A stretch of DNA of 64,000 bases from Streptomyces tsukubensis (GCF_003932715.1 NZ_CP020700.1:2254501-2318500), one strand, 5' to 3'. Shown: positions 8,581-17,429, counted from the first letter of the stretch. A program made the numbers and translations. Notes: generated by a model not told the origin, from the sequence alone.

Positions 8581-8639
8581 CCGTCTCCGTCCGTCTGTCC
8601 ACCCGGGCGCGTCCTACTCCCCCGCGCTCCCCCGCGTTC

Positions 8640-9671
8640 CTACTCCCGCGCCGCCGACGTGGACGACATGTCCTGGTAGCGGTCGCCCGCCACCTGCCCG
8701 GCGATCGGCTCCAGCAGCGCCAGCTCCTCCGCCGTCAGGTGCAGAAACGTCGCCGCCGTGTTCTCGCGGACCCGCTCCGGGCGCCGAGTGCCGGGGATCG
8801 GCACCACCGGCAGCCCGTGCACCTCGGCCCGCTGCTGCACCCACGCCAGCGCGATCTGGCCCGGGGTCGCCCCGCGGGCTTCGGCGATCGCCCGCACCGG
8901 CGCCAGCAGGGCCGCGTTCGTGCGGGCGTTGTCGCCGGTGAAGCGGGGCTGGTGGGCGCGGAAGTCCTGGGCGGGCAGATCGGCCGAGGCATCGGTGAAG
9001 GCGCCGGTGAGGAAGCCCCGACCGAGCGGCGAGTACGGGACGAGGGCAATGCCCAGTTCGGCCGCGGCCGGTACGGCCGTACGCTCCACGTCCCGGCTGA
9101 ACAGCGACCACTCCGACTGGAGCGCGGTGATGGGGTGCACGGCGTGCGCCTCGCGCAGTTCAGGGCCCGTCACCTCGCTGAGACCGATATGGCGGATCTT
9201 TCCGGCGGTGACCAGTTCGGCGAGCGCGCCGACGGAGTCCGCGAGCGGTACGGCCGGATCGCGGCGGTGCATGTAGTAGAGGTCCACATGGTCGACGCCG
9301 AGCCGGTCGAGGCTGGCGTCGATGGCCTGCCGGATATAGGCGGGGTCGTTGGAGATCCCCCGGTAGTCGTCGTCGTCCGTGCGGACGATGGCGAACTTCG
9401 TCGCCAGGGTGATCTCGTCGCGGTGGGCGCGGACGAAGGGGGCGAGGAAGCGCTCGTTGGCACCGCGCCCGTAGGCGTCGGCGGTGTCGAAGAGGGTGAC
9501 CCCGGCCGCCAGGGCCGCGTCCAGGGCGGCGCGGGCGGCGGTCTCGTCGGTGTCGCCGTAGAACTCGCTCATACCCATGCAGCCCAGCCCCTGGACGCCG
9601 ACGAGGGGGCCGTCGGCGCCCAACCGGGTGCGGGCGATCGGGGTGGTGTCGGGGGACGGTACGGCGTTCAT
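8640..9671 (-). CDS. Aldo/keto reductase
   Basis: 343 residues. The AKR fold is clear: GLGCMGMSEFYG at the start of the barrel, the catalytic Asp/Tyr region FDTADAYGRGANE, Lys in TLATKFAIV, His in VDLYYMHRRDP, and the C-terminal NADPH site VPIPGTRRPERVRENTAA. It resembles the YhdN/AKR13-like group that reduces small aldehydes. The ATG overlaps the stop of the MerR gene by 4 nt, so regulator and enzyme form one unit, probably an aldehyde- or stress-responsive detoxification pair. Confidence 0.92.
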   Translation of the reverse strand: MNAVPSPDTTPIARTRLGADGPLVGVQGLGCMGMSEFYGDTDETAARAALDAALAAGVTLFDTADAYGRGANERFLAPFVRAHRDEITLATKFAIVRTDDDDYRGISNDPAYIRQAIDASLDRLGVDHVDLYYMHRRDPAVPLADSVGALAELVTAGKIRHIGLSEVTGPELREAHAVHPITALQSEWSLFSRDVERTAVPAAAELGIALVPYSPLGRGFLTGAFTDASADLPAQDFRAHQPRFTGDNARTNAALLAPVRAIAEARGATPGQIALAWVQQRAEVHGLPVVPIPGTRRPERVRENTAATFLHLTAEELALLEPIAGQVAGDRYQDMSSTSAARE

Positions 9672-10117
9672 GACGGGTCGGTCCTTCCGTACAGTTCGAT
9701 CTTGTGGTCCAGGAGCGCGAGGGTCTCCTGGAGTTCGGCGATCCGCGAGCGGACGTCGCGGCGGGTGCGCTCCAGCAGCTCGGCACGTTCGTCGACGGTG
9801 TCCTCCCCGAGCCGTACCAGCTCGGCGTAGCGGACCATGGAGGCGACCGGCATCCCGGTCAGCCGCAGCTTGCCGACGAAGGCCAGCCAGTCGAGGTCCC
9901 GGTTGGTGAAACGGCGCTGGCCGGTATGGGAGCGGTCGACGTGCGGCATCAGCCCGATGCGCTCGTACCAGCGCAGGGTGTGCGCGGACATCCCGACCCA
10001 GGCGGCGACCTCGCCGATGGTGTAGCGGTCCTGCCCGTCGGGGCGGGGGTGGCCGGGGTGCGGCTTGCACAGGTCGACGGCCGTGTCACCGGGGCCGCTC
10101 TCGGTCAGCGTCGTCAT
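9668..10117 (-). CDS. MerR-family transcriptional regulator
   Basis: 149 residues. The winged HTH contains YTIGEVAAWVGMSAHTLRWY and RRFTNRDLDWLAFVGKLR, followed by a long dimerisation helix (ERAELLERTRRDVRSRIAEL). No cysteine cluster for metal binding is present, so an AdhR/NmlR-like sensor of aldehydes or other electrophiles is more likely than a metal sensor. It is the first gene of a two-gene unit with the aldo/keto reductase. The ATG at 10117 lies 7 nt after the TAGCGT box, so the mRNA is probably leaderless. Confidence 0.9.
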   Translation of the reverse strand: MTTLTESGPGDTAVDLCKPHPGHPRPDGQDRYTIGEVAAWVGMSAHTLRWYERIGLMPHVDRSHTGQRRFTNRDLDWLAFVGKLRLTGMPVASMVRYAELVRLGEDTVDERAELLERTRRDVRSRIAELQETLALLDHKIELYGRTDPS

Positions 10118-10124
10118 GCCTTCC

Positions 10125-10155
10125 ACGCTAGAACCTTCGAGTGCGCTCCAAGCAA
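10125..10155 (-). promoter_or_regulatory. MerR-type promoter with 19-bp spacer and palindromic operator
   Basis: On the minus strand TTGCTT (10155-10150) and TAGCGT (10130-10125) are separated by 19 bp, the stretched spacing typical of MerR-activated promoters. The near-palindrome CTTGGAGCGCACTCGAAG (10152-10135, 14 of 18 positions symmetric) fills the spacer. It precedes the MerR/aldo-keto reductase unit and implies autoregulation. Confidence 0.7.
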
Positions 10156-10207
10156 GCGCAGCCGCCCGCGCCCGGTGACCGGGCGGGCACGGGCTACCCT
10201 CGTGCGC

Positions 10208-11023
10208 ATGCAGAGCCTGGCGACGACCGAGACATGGCCCGTACCCACCGCCGCTGCCGCCGTGGTGCGTGCGGACGGGACGGTGGCCGGACGGTACGGC
10301 CCCACGGGGCACCGTTTCCCGCTGGCCTCGGTGACCAAGCCGCTGGCCGCGTACGCGGTGCTGGTGGCGTACGAGGAGGGCGCGGTCGAGCTGGACGAAC
10401 CCGCCGGGCCGCCCGGGGCGACCGTCCGCCATCTGCTGGCGCACACCTCGGGGCTGGCCTTCGACGAGCACCGGATCAGCGCCGATCCGGGCACCCGCCG
10501 TATCTACTCGAACACCGGTTTCGACGTCCTCGCCGACCATGTCGCCAAGGCGACGGACATCCCGTTCCCCGAGTATCTGCGGCAGGCGGTGCTCGAACCG
10601 CTGGGCATGACGTCGACGGCGCTGGAGGGCTCGGCGGCGAAGGACGCGGTGTCCACGGTGGACGATCTGGTGCGCTTCGCGGCGGAGGTGCAGGCGCCGC
10701 GGCTGCTGGACGCGCGGACGGTACTGGACGCGATGACGGTCGCCTGGCCGGGGCTCGCGGGACTGCTGCCCGGGTACGGACGGCAGACGCCGAACGACTG
10801 GGGGCTGGGTTTCGAGATCCGGGACGGCAAGGCGCCGCACTGGACGGGCGCCGCGTCGTCGCCGCGGACCTTCGGGCACTTCGGCCAGTCGGGCACGTTC
10901 CTGTGGATCGACCCGGACGCGGGCGCGGCGTGCGTGGCACTGACGGACCGGCCGTTCGGCGCCTGGGCGGTCGAGGCGTGGCCGCGGTTCACCGACGCGG
11001 TCCTGGCGGACCTGCGCGCCTGA
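10208..11023 (+). CDS. Serine hydrolase, beta-lactamase/class C family
   Basis: 271 residues. Penicillin-binding fold motifs: SVTK (SxxK nucleophile/base) near residue 38, YSN as the second motif, and HFGQSG in the place of the KTG/HxG motif. No signal peptide, so it is cytoplasmic, which suits esterases or DD-peptidase relatives rather than a secreted beta-lactamase. Another possible start is GTG at 10202. Divergent from the MerR gene across 90 bp. Substrate unknown. Confidence 0.85.
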   Translation: MQSLATTETWPVPTAAAAVVRADGTVAGRYGPTGHRFPLASVTKPLAAYAVLVAYEEGAVELDEPAGPPGATVRHLLAHTSGLAFDEHRISADPGTRRIYSNTGFDVLADHVAKATDIPFPEYLRQAVLEPLGMTSTALEGSAAKDAVSTVDDLVRFAAEVQAPRLLDARTVLDAMTVAWPGLAGLLPGYGRQTPNDWGLGFEIRDGKAPHWTGAASSPRTFGHFGQSGTFLWIDPDAGAACVALTDRPFGAWAVEAWPRFTDAVLADLRA

Positions 11024-11171
11024 CCGCCGGGGGCCCCGGGCCCCGAGGCCCTCGCGCCCGGAGGTCCCGGCACCCCGTCCGCCCGGCTGCGCCGCCGCGC
11101 CCCTCCGACGGCGTGCGCCCGCCCGGGGCGCCGGGGGCCCGGGCCCCGAGGCCCTCGCGACCCCATGGCCG

Positions 11172-11247
11172 GCGAGCGCCCGGCCGGGCACTGTACATGG
11201 CCGACCACCCGTGATCGGTGGCTTGTCGCGCAGTTCCTCGCGCCCCT
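11172..11247 (+). repeat. Dispersed repeat copy 2, left arm of a large inverted pair
   Basis: Contains the CGCCCGGCCGGGC palindrome, then ATGGCCGACCACCCGT, then GGCTTGTCGCGCAGTTCCTC and GCGCCCCT. From about 11191 on it is mirrored by 11551-11610 on the other strand. Confidence 0.75.
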
Positions 11248-11283
11248 GATCGACCCCCTGCGCCTGGCGGCGCGGGGGCCCGT

Positions 11284-11448
11284 AAGGGGCGCGGGGAACT
11301 GCGCGAGCAACCCACTGACGGCCGTCAGTCGGCAACAGGCATCGCCCGGCCGGGCGCTCGCCGCCCCAGGGGCGGGGATCCTGATGAGGGGCGCTGGGGG
11401 TACCTCCCACGCCGCCAGGCGTAGGGGGCGGAACTGCGCGACAAGCCA
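11284..11448 (-). repeat. Dispersed repeat copies 3 and 4 (reverse orientation)
   Basis: GGGGCGCGGGGAACTGCGCG near 11287 and GGGGGCGGAACTGCGCGACA near 11424 are two reverse-oriented copies of the GCGCAGTTCC block. A CGGCCGGGCG segment lies between them (11346-11355). The two copies differ by a short CGGG indel. Confidence 0.7.
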
Positions 11449-11550
11449 CATCCGGGCCGCGGCCGGGATTCGGCCTCCGTCCGGCCGGGCGTTCTTCGTT
11501 GTGCTTGAGGAAAGCGACCCGGCGCTGGGATCCCTCATTGCCGAAGGCGT

Positions 11551-11610
11551 AAGGGGCGGAACTGTGCGACAAGGCACCGACCACGGGTGGTCGGCCATGC
11601 ACCGTGCACG
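11551..11610 (-). repeat. Dispersed repeat copy 5, right arm of a large inverted pair
   Basis: Starts AAGGGGCGGAACTGTGCGAC and continues GGTGGTCGGCCATGCACC. Its reverse complement matches 11191-11247 with scattered substitutions, about 300 bp away. Confidence 0.75.
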
Positions 11611-11671
11611 GCCGACCGCGCGCTCCCCCGCTCGGGGCCCGGGGCCATCCCGCGCCCCCACCCCGCGGGCG

Positions 11672-12352
11672 TCAGCCCGCCATCGTGGGGAATTCCCAGA
11701 TCAGGATCTCCGCCGCCGCGTCCGGGCCCGCCGTCAGTGTCAGGCCTCGCGTCTCAGTCAGACGGGCCGAGTCCCCCGGCTGAAGGGTCTCGTCCCCGAG
11801 CGTCACCGTGCCGTGGACGACGTGGAGGTACGCGGCCGAGGCATCGGGGACCCCGGCGCGCTCCCCCGGGCCCGGGCGGCGGACGTGGAGTGCGGCGCCC
11901 GCGCGGGGCAGCGGGCACGGCGACTCGTCGGCGAGGCCGCGGACCACGTCGTACGCGGGTGTCCCGCCCGGCTCCAGCGGCAGCAGCCACATCTGGACGA
12001 AGACCAGCGGCTCGGGACCGGCGTTGCGTTCGATGTGGCGGACCCCGTCGCCGGCGCTCAGCCACTGCACGTCGCCGGGACGGACCACCGTGGTGTGCCC
12101 GGCGGAGTCCTCGTGCGTCAGCTCGCCCCGCGCGACCCAGGTGACGATCTCCGTATGGCTGTGCGGATGCTCGGTGAACCCGGCGCCGGGGGCGAGCCGC
12201 TCCTCGTTGCAGGCGATGAGGGTGGCGAAGCGGAGGTTCCCGGGGTCGTAGTGCGGTCCGAAGGAGAAGGCGTGCGCCGTCTCGATGCCGGTGCCGGGCT
12301 CCCCGCCCGGATAGCGCTGTGCGGCGCGGCGTACGTCGATCACCTGCCCCAC
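11672..12352 (-). CDS. Pirin-family bicupin protein
   Basis: 226 residues with two cupin barrels. The metal-binding pattern of the N-terminal cupin is visible in EHPHSHTEIVTWV and GVRHIE; the C-terminal cupin lacks the metal residues, as in YhhW-like pirins. Members act as quercetin dioxygenases or redox-dependent regulators; which applies is unknown. Start is uncertain: GTG at 12352 is the longest, GTG at 12343 (VIDVRRAAQRY) matches family N-termini. Divergent from fasR across ~75 bp. Confidence 0.85.
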   Translation of the reverse strand: MGQVIDVRRAAQRYPGGEPGTGIETAHAFSFGPHYDPGNLRFATLIACNEERLAPGAGFTEHPHSHTEIVTWVARGELTHEDSAGHTTVVRPGDVQWLSAGDGVRHIERNAGPEPLVFVQMWLLPLEPGGTPAYDVVRGLADESPCPLPRAGAALHVRRPGPGERAGVPDASAAYLHVVHGTVTLGDETLQPGDSARLTETRGLTLTAGPDAAAEILIWEFPTMAG

Positions 12353-12426
12353 GGTAGCCTGCGCGACGCCCCGCGGGATCCGCCCCGGCGGGCCGTCCCG
12401 GTCCGCGGATAAGGCAGTCTTGTCAC

Positions 12427-13611
12427 GTGCCCGAACCTGGATCGAACGACGCCCACTCCCACTCCGCGACCCTGAAGCGACTGGAGCAGTCCTCCGGGCG
12501 GCTCGCGGCCAACGCCATCGCGCGGATGGACGAGACCCTGCCGTGGTACCGGGCGATGCCCCCGGAGAACCGGTCGTGGATCGGTCTGGTCGCCCAGGCC
12601 GGTATCGCGGCGTTCACCGAGTGGTTCCGGCACCCCGAAACGCCGCAGGCCATCTCGACGGACGTGTTCGGGACCGCTCCCCGGGAGCTGACCCGGGCGA
12701 TCACGCTGCGGCAGACCGTGGAGATGGTGCGGACCACGATCGAAGTGATGGAGACCGCGATCGACGAGGTCGCGGCCCCCGGAGACGAGGCGGTGCTCCG
12801 TGAGGCGCTGCTGGTGTACGCCAGGGAGATCGCGTTCGCGACGGCCCAGGTGTACGCGCAGGCGGCGGAGGCCCGGGGCGCCTGGGACGCCCGGCTGGAG
12901 TCGCTGGTGGTGAACGCGGTCCTGTCGGGCGAGGCCGACGAGGGCGCGGTGTCCCGGGCGGCGGCCCTGGGCTGGAACGCCCCGGAGCATGTGTGCGTAG
13001 TGCTGGGCACCGCGCCGGACGGGGACAGCGAGCTGACGGTGGAGGCGATCAGGCGGGCCGCCCGGCATGCCAAGCTCCAGGTGCTGACGGGGGTGCTGGG
13101 CGACCGTCTGGTGGTGATCGCGGGCGGCAGCGACAGCCCGCTGGCCGTGGCGAAGGCGCTGATCGGACCGTATGCGGCGGGTCCCGTGGTGGCCGGCCCC
13201 GTGGTGCCGGACCTGCTGGCGGCGACCCGCTCGGCGCAGGCGTCCGCCGCGGGCCTGAAGGCGTGTTCCGCCTGGCAGGACGCCCCGCGTCCGGTGCTGG
13301 CAGACGATCTCCTGCCGGAGCGGGCGATCGCCGGGGATCCGGCGGCCCGGGAACAGCTGGTGGAGGAGATCTACAGACCGCTGGAGGAGGCCGGCTCCGC
13401 GCTGCTGGAGACCCTCAGTGTCTATCTGGAGCAGGCCAGCAGTCTGGAAGGCGCCGCACGGATGCTCTTTGTGCATCCCAACACCGTGCGCTACCGGCTG
13501 CGACGTGTGACCGATGTCACCGGATGGTCACCCTCCGACGTCCGTTCGGCGTTCACGCTGCGAATCGCCCTCATTCTCGGACGCTTGGCCGATGGAGATC
13601 AGCAAGCCTAG
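12427..13611 (+). CDS. fasR: FasR, PucR-type regulator of fatty acid synthesis
   Basis: 394 residues. The N-terminal helical domain (to ~190) and degenerate GGDEF-like middle are followed by a C-terminal PucR-type HTH (GAARMLFVHPNTVRYRLRRV). It stands directly before fabD-fabH-acpP-fabF, the location and architecture of FasR, the activator of that operon described in S. coelicolor. GTG start. The 89-bp gap to fabD carries a perfect palindrome that is a candidate FasR site. FasR couples transcription of fatty acid synthase genes to lipid status; its ligand cannot be read here. Confidence 0.92.
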   Translation: MPEPGSNDAHSHSATLKRLEQSSGRLAANAIARMDETLPWYRAMPPENRSWIGLVAQAGIAAFTEWFRHPETPQAISTDVFGTAPRELTRAITLRQTVEMVRTTIEVMETAIDEVAAPGDEAVLREALLVYAREIAFATAQVYAQAAEARGAWDARLESLVVNAVLSGEADEGAVSRAAALGWNAPEHVCVVLGTAPDGDSELTVEAIRRAARHAKLQVLTGVLGDRLVVIAGGSDSPLAVAKALIGPYAAGPVVAGPVVPDLLAATRSAQASAAGLKACSAWQDAPRPVLADDLLPERAIAGDPAAREQLVEEIYRPLEEAGSALLETLSVYLEQASSLEGAARMLFVHPNTVRYRLRRVTDVTGWSPSDVRSAFTLRIALILGRLADGDQQA

Positions 13612-13615
13612 ACTT

Positions 13616-13632
13616 TTGTGGGACACCCACAA
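13616..13632 (+). promoter_or_regulatory. Palindrome upstream of fabD, candidate FasR operator
   Basis: TTGTGGG-ACA-CCCACAA, perfect 7-bp arms, 4 bp after the fasR stop and 69 bp before fabD. It is an unusually AT-containing palindrome for this region. Either a regulator site or a terminator of fasR; no U-tract follows. Confidence 0.5.
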
Positions 13633-13700
13633 TTCCCCTGACGGTTCTTCGTCCCTGTCCCCACGGGCGTCGGGGACGGCATACAAGAGAGAGTGGGAGA

Positions 13701-14624
13701 GTGCTCGTACTCGTCGCTCCCGGCCAGGGCGCTCAGACGCCCGGCTTCCTGACCCCCTGGCTCGAACTCCCCGGCGCCGCCGACCGCCTTCTGGCCTGGT
13801 CCGCGGCCATTGACCTCGACCTCGTCCACTACGGCACCAAGGCCGACGCGGACGAGATCCGGGACACCGCCGTGGCCCAGCCGCTGCTGGTGGCCGCCGG
13901 GCTGCTCGCCGCGCATGCCCTCGACGGGGTCCGTCCGGACGCGGTCGCGGGCCACAGCGTCGGCGAGATCACCGCCGCGGTGCTCGCCGGGGTGCTCGAC
14001 GAGACCTCCGCGCTCCGCTTCGTCCGGGCCCGTGGTCTGGCGATGGCCGAGGCCGCCGCCGTCACGGAGACCGGCATGGCCGCCATGCTCGGCGGCGAGC
14101 AGGACGTGGTGGTCGGCCATCTGGAAGGGCTCGGACTGACTCCGGCCAATGTGAACGGTGCCGGGCAGATCGTGGCCGCGGGCACGGCCGAGCAGCTCGC
14201 CGCGCTGGCCGAGAACAAGCCGGAAGGTGTGCGCCGGGTCGTCCCGCTGAAGGTGGCGGGCGCGTTCCACACCGTCCATATGGCCCCTGCGGTGGCCGCG
14301 CTGGAGGCGAAGGCCGCGGAGCTGACCGTCGTCGACCCGAAGACGGCCTATGTCTCGAACCGGGACGGTGCCGTCGTCACCGGCGGTGAGGAGGTCGTCG
14401 CCCGGCTCGTCGGGCAGGTGGCCAATCCGGTCCGCTGGGACCGGTGCATGGAGACCTTCCAGGAGATGGGGATCACCGCGCTGGTGGAGCTCTGCCCCGG
14501 TGGCACGCTCACCGGGATCGCCAAGCGTGCCCTGCCGGGGGTCAAGCCCCTGGCCCTGAAGACGCCGGCCGATCTCGATGCGGCCCGTGAACTGATCGCC
14601 GAGCACACCGGCCCGGCGGCCTGA
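13701..14624 (+). CDS. fabD: Malonyl-CoA:ACP transacylase
   Basis: 307 residues. Catalytic Ser86 lies in AGHSVGEI and His190 in GAFHTVHM; the oxyanion motif APGQGAQ is at the N-terminus. It loads malonyl units on AcpP for type II fatty acid synthesis, and in Streptomyces often also serves polyketide synthases. First gene of fabD-fabH-acpP-fabF. GTG start with GGGAGA close upstream; 34 bp separate it from fabH. Confidence 0.97.
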   Translation: MLVLVAPGQGAQTPGFLTPWLELPGAADRLLAWSAAIDLDLVHYGTKADADEIRDTAVAQPLLVAAGLLAAHALDGVRPDAVAGHSVGEITAAVLAGVLDETSALRFVRARGLAMAEAAAVTETGMAAMLGGEQDVVVGHLEGLGLTPANVNGAGQIVAAGTAEQLAALAENKPEGVRRVVPLKVAGAFHTVHMAPAVAALEAKAAELTVVDPKTAYVSNRDGAVVTGGEEVVARLVGQVANPVRWDRCMETFQEMGITALVELCPGGTLTGIAKRALPGVKPLALKTPADLDAARELIAEHTGPAA

Positions 14625-14658
14625 CGCGGCCCGGTCCCGGACAAGGAGAGCCGTACAC

Positions 14659-15660
14659 ATGGCGAAGATCAAGCCCAGCAAGGGCGCTCCGTATGCGCGG
14701 ATCATGGGCGTCGGCGGCTATCGGCCCGTCCGGGTCGTGCCCAATGACGTGATCCTGGAGACGATCGACTCGTCGGACGAGTGGATCCGGTCCCGTTCCG
14801 GTATCGCCACCCGCCACTGGGCCTCCGACGAGGAGACCGTGACCGCGATGTCCCTGGAGGCATCGGGGAAGGCGATGGCGGACGCGGGCGTGGAGCCGCA
14901 CCAGATCGGCGGAGTGATCGTCGCGACGGTGTCCCACTTCCAGCAGACCCCGGCCGTCGCCACCGAGATCGCCGACCGGCTCGGCACCGTCAAGCCCGCG
15001 GCCTTCGATATTTCGGCCGGCTGTGCCGGTTTCGGTTACGCCCTCACCGTCGCCAAGGGCATGATCACCGACGGCTCCGCAGAGTACGTGCTGGTGATCG
15101 GGGTGGAGCGGCTGAGTGATCTGACCGATCTGGAGGACCGGGCCACGGCCTTCCTGTTCGGTGACGGCGCGGGCGCGGTCGTCGTCGGTCCCGCGAAGGA
15201 GCCGATGATCGGCCCGACGGTGTGGGGCTCGGAGGGCGACAAGTCCGACACCATCAAGCAGACCGTGCCGTGGACGGACTACCGCGACGGCACGGTGGAG
15301 CGGTTCCCCGCGATCCGGCAGGAGGGCCAGGCGGTCTTCCGCTGGGCCGTGTTCGAGATGGCGAAGGTCGCCCAGCAGGCGCTGGACGCGGCCGGGATCA
15401 CCGCCGACGAACTCGACGTCTTCATTCCGCACCAGGCCAATATGCGGATCATCGACTCGATGGTGAAGACGCTGAAGCTGCCGGACCATGTCACGGTCGC
15501 CCGGGACGTGGAGACCACCGGCAACACCTCGGCCGCCTCGATCCCGCTCGCGATGGAGCGGCTTCTGGCGACCGGGCAGGCCAAGAGCGGCGACACGGCG
15601 CTCGTCATCGGCTTCGGGGCGGGTCTCGTCTATGCAGCGACGGTCGTTACCCTCCCCTAG
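14659..15660 (+). CDS. fabH: 3-oxoacyl-ACP synthase III
   Basis: 333 residues, thiolase fold. Catalytic triad Cys122 (DISAGCAGFGYA), His258 (FIPHQANMRI) and Asn289 (TGNTSAASIP). It condenses acyl-CoA primers with malonyl-ACP; in Streptomyces the enzyme accepts branched primers. AAGGAG lies 9 nt before the ATG. Second gene of the operon. Confidence 0.97.
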   Translation: MAKIKPSKGAPYARIMGVGGYRPVRVVPNDVILETIDSSDEWIRSRSGIATRHWASDEETVTAMSLEASGKAMADAGVEPHQIGGVIVATVSHFQQTPAVATEIADRLGTVKPAAFDISAGCAGFGYALTVAKGMITDGSAEYVLVIGVERLSDLTDLEDRATAFLFGDGAGAVVVGPAKEPMIGPTVWGSEGDKSDTIKQTVPWTDYRDGTVERFPAIRQEGQAVFRWAVFEMAKVAQQALDAAGITADELDVFIPHQANMRIIDSMVKTLKLPDHVTVARDVETTGNTSAASIPLAMERLLATGQAKSGDTALVIGFGAGLVYAATVVTLP

Positions 15661-15738
15661 TCACCGGAACTTCCGGACCGGCGGACGGAATCTCCGGACG
15701 CCTTCCCTCTGACACAGAATCAATCGAAGGAGCGCCAC

Positions 15739-15987
15739 ATGGCCGCCACGCAGGAAGAGATCGTCGAGGGCCTCGCCGAGATCGTGAACGAGATCGCCGG
15801 GATCCCCGTCGAGGACGTTCAGCTCGACAAGTCCTTCACCGACGACCTGGACGTGGATTCCCTCTCCATGGTCGAGGTCGTCGTCGCCGCCGAGGAGCGC
15901 TTCGACGTCAAGATCCCCGACGAGGACGTCAAGAACCTGAAGACCGTCGGCGACGCCGCGCAGTACATCCTCGACCACCAGGGCTGA
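15739..15987 (+). CDS. acpP: Acyl carrier protein
   Basis: 82 residues, strongly acidic four-helix bundle. The phosphopantetheine attachment site is Ser41 in DLDVDSLSMVEVV. It carries growing acyl chains for FabD, FabH and FabF encoded beside it. GAAGGAG precedes the ATG. Length is standard for the family. Confidence 0.98.
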   Translation: MAATQEEIVEGLAEIVNEIAGIPVEDVQLDKSFTDDLDVDSLSMVEVVVAAEERFDVKIPDEDVKNLKTVGDAAQYILDHQG

Positions 15988-16072
15988 TCCCCGCCCAGGT
16001 TCGGGCGCTTGTCGCCGCCCCCGGTGGCGCCGAGATGATTCAGCACCCCCTACACGTGGAGAAAGAATTCCG

Positions 16073-17338
16073 ATGAACTCGACCAATCGCACCGTGGTCG
16101 TCACCGGTATCGGCGCAACCACACCGTTGGGTGGCGACAGCGCATCGACCTGGGAGGGCCTGGTCAGCGGGCGCTCCGGAGCCAAGGCCCTCGACCACGA
16201 GGGCTTCGCCGAGCTGTCGGTACGGATCGCCGCCCCGGCGGCGGTCGACCCGTCCGAGGTACTGCCCCGGCCGGTCGCCCGCAGGCTGGACCGGTCGGCG
16301 CAGTTCGCGCTGATCGCCGCGCGGGAGGCCTGGGCCGATGCCGGTTTCGAGACCCCTGCCGGTGAGGACTCCGAGGTCGACCCGGACCGGCTGGGCGCGG
16401 TCATCGCGTCCGGTATCGGCGGGGTCACCACCCTGCTCGACCAGTACGACGTGCTGAAGGAGAAGGGCGCGCGCCGGGTCTCCCCGCACACCGTGCCCAT
16501 GCTCATGCCGAACAGCCCGTCCGCCAACGTCGGCCTGGAGGTCAACGCCCGGGCCGGGGTGCACACCCCGGTGTCGGCGTGTGCGTCCGGCGCGGAGGCG
16601 ATCGGGTACGCGGTGGAGATGATCCGTACGGGCCGTGCGGACATCGTGATCGCGGGCGGTACGGAGGCGGCGATCCACCCGCTGCCGGTGGCCGCGTTCG
16701 CCAACATGATGGCGATGTCGAAGAACAACGACGAGCCGGAGAAGGCCTCGCGGCCGTACGACACGGCCCGGGACGGCTTTGTGCTCGGTGAGGGCGCGGG
16801 TGTCGTGATCCTGGAGTCCGCGGAGCACGCGGCGCGGCGCGGCGCGAAGAAGATCTACTGCGAGGTCCTCGGTCAGGGGCTCTCCGCCGACAGCCACCAC
16901 ATCGCCCAGCCCGAGCCGACGGGCCGGGGCATCGCGGCGGCAATGCGCGGGCTGCTGGAGACCACGGATCTGAAGCCCGAGCAGATCGCGCACCTCAACG
17001 CGCACGCCACTTCCACTCCGCTGGGTGACGTCGCCGAGGTGAAGGCGCTGCGCCAGGTGCTCGGCGACGACCTCGACCATGTCGCCGTCTCGGCGACCAA
17101 GTCGATGACGGGTCATCTGCTGGGTGGCGCGGGCGGTGTCGAGACGGTGGCGACGGTGCTGGCGCTGTACCACCGCACCGCCCCGCCGACGATCAACCTC
17201 GACGAGCTGGACCCGGAGGTCGACGCGGACATCGTGCGCGGCGAGGCCCGGGCGCTGCCGCGGACCACGATCGCGGCGATCAACAACTCGTTCGGCTTCG
17301 GCGGCCACAACGTGGTGCTGGCGTTCCGCTCGGTGTGA
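16073..17338 (+). CDS. fabF: 3-oxoacyl-ACP synthase II
   Basis: 421 residues. Catalytic Cys170 (TPVSACASGAEAIG) and the two histidines in LNAHATSTPLGD and KSMTGHLLGGAGG mark a decarboxylating ketosynthase of the KAS II type. It elongates acyl-ACP. Last gene of the fab operon; ATG preceded by GGAGAAAG. A hairpin 30 bp after the stop probably ends the transcript. Confidence 0.97.
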   Translation: MNSTNRTVVVTGIGATTPLGGDSASTWEGLVSGRSGAKALDHEGFAELSVRIAAPAAVDPSEVLPRPVARRLDRSAQFALIAAREAWADAGFETPAGEDSEVDPDRLGAVIASGIGGVTTLLDQYDVLKEKGARRVSPHTVPMLMPNSPSANVGLEVNARAGVHTPVSACASGAEAIGYAVEMIRTGRADIVIAGGTEAAIHPLPVAAFANMMAMSKNNDEPEKASRPYDTARDGFVLGEGAGVVILESAEHAARRGAKKIYCEVLGQGLSADSHHIAQPEPTGRGIAAAMRGLLETTDLKPEQIAHLNAHATSTPLGDVAEVKALRQVLGDDLDHVAVSATKSMTGHLLGGAGGVETVATVLALYHRTAPPTINLDELDPEVDADIVRGEARALPRTTIAAINNSFGFGGHNVVLAFRSV

Positions 17339-17367
17339 GATCCGGCGGCGGCCAGCCGTCCAGGGCT

Positions 17368-17394
17368 CGTACGGCCCCCTTCGGGGGGTGGTAC
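17368..17394. terminator. Hairpin between fabF and the DUF3145 gene
   Basis: Core stem CCCCC-TTC-GGGGG (17375-17387) flanked by GTAC on both sides, between two convergent genes. Confidence 0.6.
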
Positions 17395-17429
17395 GGGCCC
17401 TTCGCCGTAACCGGGGCCCGGTGGTGGGC

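Larger units (their letters stand above)
11024..11671. other. Intergenic region of dispersed palindromic repeats, no gene seen
   Basis: About 650 bp between the serine hydrolase and pirin genes. It holds two direct copies of CCGAGGCCCTCGCG (near 11042 and 11146), four copies of a GCGCAGTTCC-type block in both orientations, and copies of CGGCCGGGCG. Open frames here have no family resemblance and follow the repeats, so I call none coding. Confidence 0.6.

Noticed and set aside
10504..11661. Long minus-strand open frame over the serine hydrolase and repeats
   Set aside because: Low-complexity residues, antisense to a clear gene and built on repeats.
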